Assembly: GCF_024497955.1 (NCBI RefSeq)
Contig: NZ_JANHKP010000011.1
Span: forward strand, 186,001 to 250,000
Direction of reading: 5' to 3'
DNA length: 64,000 bases
From: Streptomyces sp. C10-9-1
GTDB taxonomy: Bacteria > Actinomycetota > Actinomycetes > Streptomycetales > Streptomycetaceae
How positions within the stretch are numbered: the first letter of the stretch is position 1; every line of letters starts with the position of its first letter. Positions 32,122 to 40,239 of the stretch are shown here, piece by piece. The notes under the pieces were generated by a model. The model was not told where the DNA came from. It saw only the letters and a program-made list of their open reading frames with translations, and ran no database searches. A program made the translations under genes and the position numbers.

Positions 32122-35100
32122 GGCTCCACCGGCTGACCGCGACCGCCTTCGGCCCCTTCGCCACCGCCCAGCACGTCGACTTCGACACCCTCTCCGAGGC
32201 CGGGCTGTTCCTCCTGCACGGCCAGACGGGCGCGGGCAAGACCTCCGTCCTCGACGCCGTGTGCTTCGCCCTCTACGGAGCCGTGCCGGGCGCCCGGCAG
32301 AGCCCCGGCGCCTCCCTCCGCAGCGACCACGCCGACGCCCGCACACCCACCGAGGTCCGGCTCGACCTCACGGTCGGCGGCCGTCGCCTGGAGATCACCC
32401 GCAGACCCGCCCAGCCGCGCCCCAAGGCCCGCGGCACCGGACTCACCACCGAGCGGGCCCAGAGCCTGCTGCGCGAGTACGACGCCGCCACCGCCACGTG
32501 GAAGGCGCTCAGCCGCTCGCACCAGGAGATCGGCGAGGAGGTCACCCGCCTCGTCGGCATGAGCCGGGAGCAGTTCTGCCAGGTCGTGCTGCTGCCGCAG
32601 GGGGACTTCGCGCGCTTCCTGCGTGCCGACGCCGAGTCCCGGGCCAAGCTCCTCGGACGGCTCTTCGACACCCGCCGCTTCGCCGCCGTGGAGGAGCGCC
32701 TCGCGGAACTGCGGCGCGCCGCCGAGCAGCAGGTGCGCGCGGGCGACGAGCGCCTGCTCGCGCTCGCCCACCGCATGGAGCAGGCCGCCCACGCGCCCCG
32801 GGACGGCGAACGCGCCCTGCCGCGGCTCCGCCCCGGGGACCCCGGACTCGCCGGGGCCGTCCTCGCCTGGGCCGCCCTCGCCCGGGTGGAGGCGCGCGAG
32901 GAGCACGACGCCGCGCTCCTGCGCGCACAGGCCGCGGAGTCGCGGCAGGCCGGCGCCCGCGCCGCCCTCGACGCCGCCCGCGAACGGGCCCGTCTTCAGC
33001 GCCGGCACGCCGAGACCGCCGGCCGCCTGGAGGCCCTGGAGGCCGCCCGCCCCCGCCACGAGGCACGCCTGGCCCGTGTGGACCGCGCCCTGCGGGCCGG
33101 GCCCGTGCTGCCCGCGCTCCGCCTCGGGCAGGACGCGGACCGCGCCCTCGCCGAGGCCCGGGACGGCCACGACCGCGCGCGGGCGGCCCTCCTCCCCGCC
33201 GACCGCGCCGCCGCCCCGGGCACCGGAGCGGAGCCCGGCCCCGAGGCGCCGGCCGAGCGGGAGCACGCCCTGCGCCGGGAGCTGGGCGCCCTGGAGTCCG
33301 CCCGCCGTGCGGAGCGGCGCGCCGAGGAGATCGTCCGGGAGCGCGCCCTGCTGGAGCGTGAGGCCCTGGCCGACGAGGAGGCGCTGGCGGAGGCGTCCGC
33401 CTGGCTCGCGGGCTGGGAGGCCCTGCGGCGCGGCCACCTCGACCGCATCGCCGCCGCGCAGGAGGCCGCCACCCGCGCCGAGCACCTCGCGGGCCGCCTC
33501 GCCCCCGCCCGCGAACGCCGGGACGCCGCCCGCGAACGCGACGAACTCACCGCCCGCGCCGAGCAGGCCGCGTCCCGGCTCCACCGGCTGCACGGCGCGG
33601 CCAACGAGGCGCGCAGCCACTGGCTGGACCTCAAGGAGCGCCGGGTCCTCGGCATCGCCGCCGAACTCGCCTCGGCCCTCGCGCCCGGAGCCCCCTGCGC
33701 CGTCTGCGGCTCCACCGACCACCCCGCCCCCGCGCAGGCGTCCGCCGGCCACGTCGACCGCGCGGCCGAGGACGCGGCGTACGCCGAGAGCCGTCGTGCC
33801 GAGGAGCGCCGCGCGGAGGGCGAGCGCGCACTCGCCGTGCTCGGCGAGGCCCGCGCAGGTGCCGCCGCCCGTGCCCGGGGGGCGGCGCCCGCCGCGCCGG
33901 GCGGCTCCCGTGCCGCCTCCGACGGGCCTGCCGCCGCCCCCGGGGCGCCGAAGGCGCCGGAGGACGGCGGCGCGCACCTGCGCACCGCCCTCGCCGTCCC
34001 CGGCACGGACGACCCCGGCCGGGCAGGGGTGCCGGGACCCCGGGGGGCGGAGGACGAGCCCTCGGCCGGGGAGCTGGGGCGGGCGGTCGAGGAGCTGGAG
34101 CGCGCCCTCGCCGAGGCCCGCCGCGCGGCCGCCGCGAGCCACCCGGCACGGGCGGCGCTGGAGCGGGCCGAGCGGGAGCACGGCGAACGCAGCGACGCCC
34201 GCCACCTGGCCGAGCAGCGGATCGCGGCCCGCACCTCCCGCCGCGAGGCCCTCGACCGGGAGCAGGACCTCGTCGACGAGGAGCTTCAGCGGGCCCGCGG
34301 CGACGCCGGGACGGTCGCCGAGCGCGCCGCGCAGCTGGAGCGGCGCCTCGCGCTGCTCGCCGCGGCGGGCGAGGAGGTGCGCACCCTGGCCACCGCCGAA
34401 CGGCAGCGCGAGGAGGCCGCCGAGCACCTGGACGCCGCCCTGCGCGAGGCGGGCTTCGCCACGGCGGAGGACGCGCGCGAGGCCGCCCTGGCCCCGCCCG
34501 AACTGGAGGAGCTCCGGGCGGCGGTCGACGCCTGGCGGACGGAGCACGCGGCCGTGGCGGAGCGCATGGCCGAGACCGACACCCGGGCGGCGGCCGGCCT
34601 CGCCCCGGCCGACCTCCCGGCCGCCGAGGCGGCGGCCGGGCGGGCCGAACGCACCCTGCGCGAGGCCGCCGAACGGCTCGCGGCCGCGCGGGAGCGGTCG
34701 GCGGCGCTCGACGGGCTCTCCCGCGAGGCGACCGCGGAGGTCCGCCGACTCGGCCCGGTGCGCGAGCGCTACGACCGGGTCGCCGCCCTGGCCGCGCTCA
34801 CGGCGGGCACCTCCTCGGACAACGAGCGCCGGATGCGCCTGGAGTCCTACGTCCTGGCCGCCCGGCTCGAACAGGTGGCCGCCGCCGCGACGGTGAGGCT
34901 CCAGCGGATGTCCTCGGGCCGCTACACCCTGGTGCACTCGGACGCCCGGGCCGGCGCCCGCCGCGCCGGGCTGGGCCTGCACGTGGTCGACGCCTGGACG
35001 GGCCGCGAGCGGGACACGGCCACGCTCTCGGGCGGCGAGACCTTCTTCGCCTCCCTCGCCCTCGCCCTCGGCCTCGCCGACGTGGTGACCGACGAGGCGG

Positions 35101-35330
35101 GCGGGATGCGCCTGGACACCCTCTTCATCGACGAGGGCTTCGGCAGCCTCGACGACCAGACCCTCGACGAGGTCCTCGACGTGCTGGACTCGCTGCGCGA
35201 GCGGGACCGCAGCGTCGGCATCGTCAGTCACGTGCCCGACCTGCGCCGCCGCATCCCCGCGCAGCTGGAGGTGGTCAAGGCCCGTACGGGCTCGGCCGTC
35301 CGCCTGCGCACGGGAGCGCCGGCGGGCTGA
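32118..35330 (+). CDS. sbcC: Exonuclease subunit SbcC (Rad50-type ATPase)
   Basis: A 1070-residue SMC-like ATPase. The N-terminus (LTATAFGPFA) leads to the P-loop GQTGAGKTSVLDAV near residue 38. Long coiled-coil arms follow, with the zinc-hook CxxC (PCAVCGSTDHP) near residue 526. The ABC signature TLSGGETFFASLALALGLAD and Walker B LFIDEGFGSLDDQTLDEV are near the C-terminus. A Pro/Gly/Ala-rich low-complexity stretch of about 75 residues interrupts the second arm just after the hook (about 33850-34075), which is unusual for a coiled coil. GTG at 32118 overlaps the sbcD stop. Confidence 0.95.
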   Translation: MRLHRLTATAFGPFATAQHVDFDTLSEAGLFLLHGQTGAGKTSVLDAVCFALYGAVPGARQSPGASLRSDHADARTPTEVRLDLTVGGRRLEITRRPAQPRPKARGTGLTTERAQSLLREYDAATATWKALSRSHQEIGEEVTRLVGMSREQFCQVVLLPQGDFARFLRADAESRAKLLGRLFDTRRFAAVEERLAELRRAAEQQVRAGDERLLALAHRMEQAAHAPRDGERALPRLRPGDPGLAGAVLAWAALARVEAREEHDAALLRAQAAESRQAGARAALDAARERARLQRRHAETAGRLEALEAARPRHEARLARVDRALRAGPVLPALRLGQDADRALAEARDGHDRARAALLPADRAAAPGTGAEPGPEAPAEREHALRRELGALESARRAERRAEEIVRERALLEREALADEEALAEASAWLAGWEALRRGHLDRIAAAQEAATRAEHLAGRLAPARERRDAARERDELTARAEQAASRLHRLHGAANEARSHWLDLKERRVLGIAAELASALAPGAPCAVCGSTDHPAPAQASAGHVDRAAEDAAYAESRRAEERRAEGERALAVLGEARAGAAARARGAAPAAPGGSRAASDGPAAAPGAPKAPEDGGAHLRTALAVPGTDDPGRAGVPGPRGAEDEPSAGELGRAVEELERALAEARRAAAASHPARAALERAEREHGERSDARHLAEQRIAARTSRREALDREQDLVDEELQRARGDAGTVAERAAQLERRLALLAAAGEEVRTLATAERQREEAAEHLDAALREAGFATAEDAREAALAPPELEELRAAVDAWRTEHAAVAERMAETDTRAAAGLAPADLPAAEAAAGRAERTLREAAERLAAARERSAALDGLSREATAEVRRLGPVRERYDRVAALAALTAGTSSDNERRMRLESYVLAARLEQVAAAATVRLQRMSSGRYTLVHSDARAGARRAGLGLHVVDAWTGRERDTATLSGGETFFASLALALGLADVVTDEAGGMRLDTLFIDEGFGSLDDQTLDEVLDVLDSLRERDRSVGIVSHVPDLRRRIPAQLEVVKARTGSAVRLRTGAPAG

Positions 35331-35510
35331 CGGCGGCGGGGCCGGGCGGCCGTCGGAGGGCTGCGGTGCTCCCGCCCGGTCCGCGCTTCCCCTTCCGCGC
35401 CGCGCCCTCGCGACCGGGCACGGCCCTCGTCGGGGTGCGGGGTCTCACGGGCCCTTCGTCCGGCGCCCGCGGCCGGCGTGCCCGCCGCCCGCCGCCGCAG
35501 GGGCCGGGTG

Positions 35511-35957
35511 TCAGCCGCCCACCGCACGCCGCGGCAGGGGGGAGGAGTACACCACGCTCGTGGTGACCGAGCCGAGGGCGCCGATCCTCCCCGACACCTC
35601 CTCCAGGTGCCGCATCGAGCGGGCGGTGACCTTGAGCACGAAGCAGTCGTCACCCGTCACATGGTGTGCCTCGACGATCTCCGGCGTCGTCTCCAGCAGG
35701 TCGTGGAAGGGCTTGTAGTTGCCGTTCGGGTAGCGCAGCCGCACGAACGCCAGGACCGGAAGCCCCAGCCGCTCGGGTTCGACCACGGCCGCGTAGCCCG
35801 TGATGACACCCGCGTCCTCCAGCCGCCGGACCCGTTCGGTGACCGCGCTCGCCGACATGGCCACCTCCCTGGCGAGCTGGGTGAAGCCGATGCGGCCCTG
35901 CGCCTGGAGGACCGCCAGGATGCGCCGATCCGTGGTGTCCGGTGAATATCCCGTCAT
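35511..35957 (-). CDS. Lrp/AsnC family regulator
   Basis: A 148-residue feast/famine regulator. The N-terminal winged helix (DTTDRRILAVLQAQGRIGFT, then MSASAVTERVRRLEDAGVI) is followed by the C-terminal RAM ligand domain (VLAFVRLRYPN, HHVTGDDCFVLKVTA). It binds DNA as a dimer or octamer in response to an amino acid. It is divergent from a rhodanese gene across 94 bp that contain an inverted repeat, so it probably controls that gene and itself. The sulfur-related neighbour suggests a cysteine-type effector, but that is a guess. Confidence 0.92.
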   Translation of the reverse strand: MTGYSPDTTDRRILAVLQAQGRIGFTQLAREVAMSASAVTERVRRLEDAGVITGYAAVVEPERLGLPVLAFVRLRYPNGNYKPFHDLLETTPEIVEAHHVTGDDCFVLKVTARSMRHLEEVSGRIGALGSVTTSVVYSSPLPRRAVGG

Positions 35958-35977
35958 CCGTCGATGATGACAGGGGA

Positions 35978-36009
35978 TTCCACGGCCGATCACGGTGGAC
36001 CCCGTGGAA
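35978..36009. promoter_or_regulatory. Inverted repeat in the Lrp-rhodanese spacer
   Basis: TTCCACGG (35978-35985) and CCGTGGAA (36002-36009) are perfect complements 16 bp apart, in the spacer between divergent starts. A second repeat, GTCATC/GATGAC (35953-35971), covers the regulator's start codon. Either could be the Lrp operator. Confidence 0.5.
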
Positions 36010-36051
36010 GATGCCTTCAGCACGGCGAGAAGCAGCCATAGGTTTTCCGTC

Positions 36052-36549
36052 ATGAACAGCACACCGCAGCCCACCGCCCCCCGGACCGACTGCCCCGTCC
36101 TGCGGGTTCCGCCCGCTTCGCCCGAGGCCGCCGCCGCCCACTTCCGGGCGAGCCTGGCCTTCCACACCGACGTCGCCGACGTCGCCGCCGCCCTGGCCGC
36201 GCCGGGCGGGCCCGGGTTCGTCCTCGTCGACTCCCGTTCCACCGAGGCGTGGGACCAGGGGCACGTCCCCGGCGCGGTCCACCTCCCCACCGCCCTCGTA
36301 CCCGAGCAGGCGGAGCGGCTGCTCGACCGGGCGGTCCCGGTGGTGGCCTACTGCTGGGGGCCCGGATGCGACGGCGCCGCCCGCTCGGCCCTCGCCCTCG
36401 CCGAACGCGGCTTCCGGGTCAAGGAGATGCTCGGCGGTTTCGAGTACTGGGCCCGCGAGGGCTTCGCCTACGACACGGCCCGGGGGCCCGAGCGCCGCTC
36501 ACCGGACCCCCTGACCGCCCCCACCGCCCCGGGCACCTGCGGCTGCTGA
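36052..36549 (+). CDS. Rhodanese-like sulfurtransferase domain protein
   Basis: A 165-residue single-domain rhodanese. VLVDSRSTEAWDQGHVPGAVHLP is the CH2A-like region. The active-site loop is YCWGPGCDGAARSAL: the first Cys is in the catalytic position and a second Cys four residues on is unusual. A C-terminal CGC dipeptide-like end (GTCGC) adds two more cysteines. Possible roles are persulfide transfer or thiol sensing. It is divergent from the Lrp gene with probable operator repeats between, and convergent with the DUF885 gene across a strong hairpin. Confidence 0.88.
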   Translation: MNSTPQPTAPRTDCPVLRVPPASPEAAAAHFRASLAFHTDVADVAAALAAPGGPGFVLVDSRSTEAWDQGHVPGAVHLPTALVPEQAERLLDRAVPVVAYCWGPGCDGAARSALALAERGFRVKEMLGGFEYWAREGFAYDTARGPERRSPDPLTAPTAPGTCGC

Positions 36550-36579
36550 CTCCCGGCCGGCACACGCATGCGGCGCGTG

Positions 36580-36616
36580 CCGGGCCCCTCCGCGGGAGCG
36601 GCGCGGAGGGGCCCGG
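36580..36616. terminator. 15-bp perfect bidirectional terminator
   Basis: Arms 36580-36594 and 36602-36616 around a 7-nt loop, in the 73-bp gap between the convergent rhodanese and DUF885 genes. Confidence 0.85.
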
Positions 36617-36622
36617 TGCCGG

Positions 36623-38305
36623 TCAGAGCCGGGAGAGCTCGTCCACCAGGTCGTCCAGCCCGAGCGACCCCTGGGACAGCGCGGCCATGTGCCAGGCCTT
36701 CGCGTCGAAGCCGTCACCGTGCGCACGCCGCGCGTTCTCCCGGCCCAGCAGCCAGGCGCGCTCGCCCAGCTTGTAGCCGATCGCCTGGCCCGGCATGGAG
36801 AGGTAGCGGGTCAGCTCGCTCTCCACGAAGTCGGCGGGGCGTCCGCTGTGCGCGCCGAAGAACTCCTGCGCGAGCTCCGGCGTCCACCGCTCCCCGGGGT
36901 GGAAGGGGGAGTCCGCCGGGATCTCCAGCTCCAGGTGCATGCCGATGTCCACGATCACCCGGCAGGCCCGCATCATCTGCGCGTCCAGGTAGCCCAGGCG
37001 GCGCTCCGCGTCCGGGAGGAAGCCCAGCTCGTCCATCAGGCGCTCGGCGTACAGCGCCCAGCCCTCGCAGTTGGCGCTGACCGTGCCGATGGTGGCCTGG
37101 TAGCGGGAGAGGCGGTCGGCCACGTGCACCCACTGCGCGAGCTGGAGGTGGTGGCCCGGTACGCCCTCGTGGTACCAGGTGGACACCAGGTCGTACACCG
37201 GGAACCGGGACTCGCCCATGGTCGGCAGCCAGGTGCGGCCCGGCCGGGAGAAGTCCTCCGAGGGGGGCGTGTAGTAGGGGGCCGCGGCGCCTCCGGGCGG
37301 CGCGATGCACGACTCCACCCGGCGTACCCGGTCGGCGAGGTCGAAGTGGGTGCCGTCGAGCGCGTCGATCGCCTCGTCCATCAGCTTCTGCAGCCAGACG
37401 CGCACCTCCTCCTCGCCCTCGATGTGCTCGCCGTGCTCGTCGAGGTGGGCGAGCGCCTCCCAGGGGCCCGCGCCGGGCAGGATCCGCGCGGCCTCCGCCC
37501 GCATCTCGGCGAGCAGCCGGTGGTACTCGGACCAGCCGTAGGCGTAGGCCTCGTCGAGGTCGAGGTCGGTGCCGTTGAAGTAGCGCGACCAGCGGGCGTA
37601 CCGTTCGCGGCCCACGGTCTCGGGCGCCCCCTGGACCGCCGGCGCGTACACCTCCCGCATCCAGTCCCGCAGGGACACCAGCGCCTCGGTCGCCCCGCGG
37701 GCCGCGACGTCCAGCTCCACCCGCAGGGAGGCGGGCCCCCCGGCGGCGAACTCCTCGAACCAGCCGCGGCCGCCGCCGATCCACTCGGTCAGCTGGCCGA
37801 CGAAGGTGGCGGTCGCCCGGGGGCCGCCGTAGAGCCCGCGGTCGAGTCCGAGGGCCAGCGAGGCGCGGTATCCGTCCAGGGCCCTCGGGACGGCCCGCAG
37901 CCGCTCCGCGACGGCCGACCAGTCCTCCTCCGTCGCGGTCGGCGTGACCGTGAAGACCTCCCGCACCGCGTGGGCGGGCGAGTGGATGTTGCTCACCGTC
38001 CGCAGCCCCTCGCCCGCCTCGTGGACGGCGAGTTCGGCGGTGAGGCGCTCGCGCAGCAGGCGCGCGCAGCGCCGCTCGGTCTCGGCCTCGGCGCCGGGCA
38101 GCCGTTCCGCCGCGGCGAGCAGGTCCAGGGTGCGGCGCCCGAGTGCGGCCACCTCCTCCCGGCCGGCGGGGGAGAAGTCGGGGAGCAGCCCGGAGCTCTC
38201 CGGGATCCCCAGGTACGTACCGGTGATCGGGTCGAGTTCGACGAGTGCGTCGACGTAGGCGTCGGCGACCTGGCGCGGCAGCGCGGTGCTGGAAGTGGCT
38301 GGCAT
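36623..38305 (-). CDS. DUF885 family putative zinc metallopeptidase
   Basis: A 560-residue DUF885 protein. The metal site is visible as HEGVPGHHLQ (an HExxxGHH-type motif) about two thirds through, with ANCEGWALYAERLMDELG downstream providing the third ligand Glu. The fold is all-helical, like M3/M32-type carboxypeptidases. No signal peptide is seen, so it is cytoplasmic. The substrate and activity are unproven for most members. Its start lies 35 bp after the stop of the upstream Lrp gene on the same strand, so some read-through transcription is possible. Confidence 0.88.
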   Translation of the reverse strand: MPATSSTALPRQVADAYVDALVELDPITGTYLGIPESSGLLPDFSPAGREEVAALGRRTLDLLAAAERLPGAEAETERRCARLLRERLTAELAVHEAGEGLRTVSNIHSPAHAVREVFTVTPTATEEDWSAVAERLRAVPRALDGYRASLALGLDRGLYGGPRATATFVGQLTEWIGGGRGWFEEFAAGGPASLRVELDVAARGATEALVSLRDWMREVYAPAVQGAPETVGRERYARWSRYFNGTDLDLDEAYAYGWSEYHRLLAEMRAEAARILPGAGPWEALAHLDEHGEHIEGEEEVRVWLQKLMDEAIDALDGTHFDLADRVRRVESCIAPPGGAAAPYYTPPSEDFSRPGRTWLPTMGESRFPVYDLVSTWYHEGVPGHHLQLAQWVHVADRLSRYQATIGTVSANCEGWALYAERLMDELGFLPDAERRLGYLDAQMMRACRVIVDIGMHLELEIPADSPFHPGERWTPELAQEFFGAHSGRPADFVESELTRYLSMPGQAIGYKLGERAWLLGRENARRAHGDGFDAKAWHMAALSQGSLGLDDLVDELSRL

Positions 38306-38340
38306 GGGGCCATCCTGGTACGCGGGCGGCCGCCGCGTCA

Positions 38341-38844
38341 TCACCCTTCGCCGCGGGTGGCCTGACGTGCCGGGGCCGGCGGCAGCAGCGGACCGCACTC
38401 CCACTGCTGGAATATCAGCCTCGTCTCCACCCGGGCCACTTCCCGCTGCGAGGTGAACTCGTCCAGAACCAGACGTTGGAGGTCCGCCATGTCGGACACC
38501 GCGACGTGCACCAGGTAGTCGTCGGGGCCGGTGAGGTGGAAGAGGGCGAGCGACTCCGGCAGTGCCCTGATGCGCTCGACGAACGGTCCGATCAGCTCCC
38601 GGCGGTGCGGCCGCACCTGGACCATCAGCAGGGCCTGGAGTCCGCGTCCCAGGCGGGCGGGGTCGAGGGCCAGCCGGTGCCCGGTGATAACGCCGGAGCG
38701 GCGGAGCCGGGCGACCCGGTCCAGGCAGGTGGAGGGCGCCACCCCGACCTCGGCGGCCAGATCGCGGTAGGTGGTCCGGGCGTCGTTCTGAAGGAGCCGG
38801 AGAATGTGGAGATCCACCGGGTCCAGTGCGACGGATTCGGCCAT
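38341..38844 (-). CDS. Lrp/AsnC regulator, MdeR-like by position
   Basis: A 167-residue Lrp/AsnC regulator with the winged helix DLHILRLLQNDARTTYRDLA plus VAPSTCLDRVARLRRSGVI, and a RAM domain (LMVQVRPH, HLTGPDDYLVHVAV). It is divergent from a gamma-lyase-type PLP enzyme that resembles methionine gamma-lyase. In Pseudomonas putida MdeR, also an Lrp member, is divergent from the methionine gamma-lyase operon and activates it; the same arrangement is inferred here. A palindrome, ACTGTTCACAGT, sits in the 60-bp spacer. Confidence 0.9.
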   Translation of the reverse strand: MAESVALDPVDLHILRLLQNDARTTYRDLAAEVGVAPSTCLDRVARLRRSGVITGHRLALDPARLGRGLQALLMVQVRPHRRELIGPFVERIRALPESLALFHLTGPDDYLVHVAVSDMADLQRLVLDEFTSQREVARVETRLIFQQWECGPLLPPAPARQATRGEG

Positions 38845-38885
38845 GCGCCGAACGTAGCACGGGGTCAGGGGGCTACTTCTCGGTA

Positions 38886-38897
38886 ACTGTTCACAGT
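38886..38897. promoter_or_regulatory. Candidate Lrp operator palindrome
   Basis: ACTGTTCACAGT has perfect 5-bp arms around TC. It lies just before the gamma-lyase ATG, in the spacer shared with the divergent Lrp gene, consistent with control by that regulator. Confidence 0.5.
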
Positions 38898-38904
38898 GCC
38901 GCCC

Positions 38905-40098
38905 ATGGAGAACGCAGCAGCGGCCGCGCCCGTATCCCGGGCCCTGGCCACCGACGCCGTGCACGCCGGCCGCGAGGATCTCGCGGAACTGGGCCTGCAC
39001 GCCCCGCCGCTCGATCTTTCGACAACCTACCCCTCCTACGACGCCGCCGCCGAAGCGGCCCGGATCGACGCCTTCGCCGAGACCGGCGCACGCCTCGACG
39101 GCCCGCCCGTCTACGCCCGGCTCGACAACCCCACCACCGCCCGGTTCGAGACGGCGCTGGCCGCGCTGGAGGGCACCGAGGCGGCCGTCGCCTTCGCCAG
39201 CGGGATGGCCGCGCTCACGGCCGTGCTGCTGGCGCGGGCCGGCGAGGGCCTGCGCCACGTCGTCGCCGTCCGCCCGCTGTACGGGTGCAGCGACCACCTG
39301 CTGACCGCCGGGCTGCTCGGCACGGAGGTCACCTGGACCGACCCGGCGGGCATCGCCGACGCGCTGCGCCCGGACACCGGGCTGGTGATGGTGGAGACCC
39401 CGGCCAACCCCACCCTCGCCGAGGTGGACCTGCGGGCGGTGCGCCACGCCTGCGGATCGGTGCCGCTGCTCGTCGACAACACCTTCGCCACCCCCGTGCT
39501 CCAGCGCCCCGCGGAGGAGGGTGCCCGGATGGTGCTGCACAGCGCCACCAAGTACCTCGGCGGCCACGGCGACGTGATGGGCGGTGTGGTCGCCTGCGAC
39601 GAGGAGTCCGCCCGGACGCTGCGCCGGATCCGTTTCGCCACCGGCGGCGTGCTGCACCCCCTCGCGGGCTACCTGCTGCTGCGGGGGCTGTCCACGCTGC
39701 CGGTGCGCGTCCGGGCGGCGTCGAGGACCGCCGCGGACCTGGCCCGCCGCCTGGCCGCGGACCCGCGTGTGGCCGCGGTGCACTACCCGTCCGTCGGCGG
39801 GGCCATGGTCTCCTTCGAGACCTACGGCGACCCCCTGGAGGTCGTCGCCGGGGTCCGGCTGATCACCCCCGCGGTCAGTCTGGGCAGCGTGGACACGCTC
39901 ATCCAGCACCCGGCGTCGATCAGCCACCGGATCGTGGACGAGGGCGACCGGCGGTCGGCGGGCGTCAGCGACCGACTGCTGCGGATGTCCGTCGGTCTGG
40001 AGGACGTCGAGGACCTGTGGCGGGACCTGACCGGGGCGCTCGGCGGCCGGGGCCGTCCGGCGGCCGCGGCCCGGCCCGCGGAGCTGCTGGGCTCCTGA
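38905..40098 (+). CDS. Cys/Met metabolism PLP enzyme, probably methionine gamma-lyase
   Basis: A 397-residue gamma-family PLP enzyme. The PLP lysine is in HSATKYLGGHGD, DNTFATPVLQRP is the cofactor Asp region and ETPANPT the usual middle motif. The loop RPLYGCSDHLL carries a Cys at the position diagnostic of methionine gamma-lyase (Cys116 in P. putida, sequence LYGCT); cystathionine lyases usually have Gly there. It probably splits methionine to methanethiol, 2-oxobutyrate and ammonia. The neighbouring Lrp gene supports this. ATG at 38905 is used; a GTG at 38896 overlaps the operator. Cystathionine gamma-lyase cannot be excluded. Confidence 0.8.
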   Translation: MENAAAAAPVSRALATDAVHAGREDLAELGLHAPPLDLSTTYPSYDAAAEAARIDAFAETGARLDGPPVYARLDNPTTARFETALAALEGTEAAVAFASGMAALTAVLLARAGEGLRHVVAVRPLYGCSDHLLTAGLLGTEVTWTDPAGIADALRPDTGLVMVETPANPTLAEVDLRAVRHACGSVPLLVDNTFATPVLQRPAEEGARMVLHSATKYLGGHGDVMGGVVACDEESARTLRRIRFATGGVLHPLAGYLLLRGLSTLPVRVRAASRTAADLARRLAADPRVAAVHYPSVGGAMVSFETYGDPLEVVAGVRLITPAVSLGSVDTLIQHPASISHRIVDEGDRRSAGVSDRLLRMSVGLEDVEDLWRDLTGALGGRGRPAAAARPAELLGS

Positions 40099-40148
40099 CG
40101 GCGCGGCGGGCCGGTCCCTCGCGGGGCGGAGCCGCCCCACCGCCCTCC

Positions 40149-40180
40149 CCGGCGGCGGGGCGGAGCCGCCTCGCCGCCGG
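40149..40180. terminator. Bidirectional hairpin terminator
   Basis: A stem of about 15 bp with one G-T wobble (arms 40149-40163 and 40166-40180), in the gap between convergent genes. A related GGCGGAGCCGCC-type repeat lies just before it at about 40123-40138. Confidence 0.75.
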
Positions 40181-40239
40181 TCCGCCCGCCCGGCCGTCGT
40201 CTCGGTGTCCCGGGGGCCCGGCAGCGCCGCCCGCACGGC

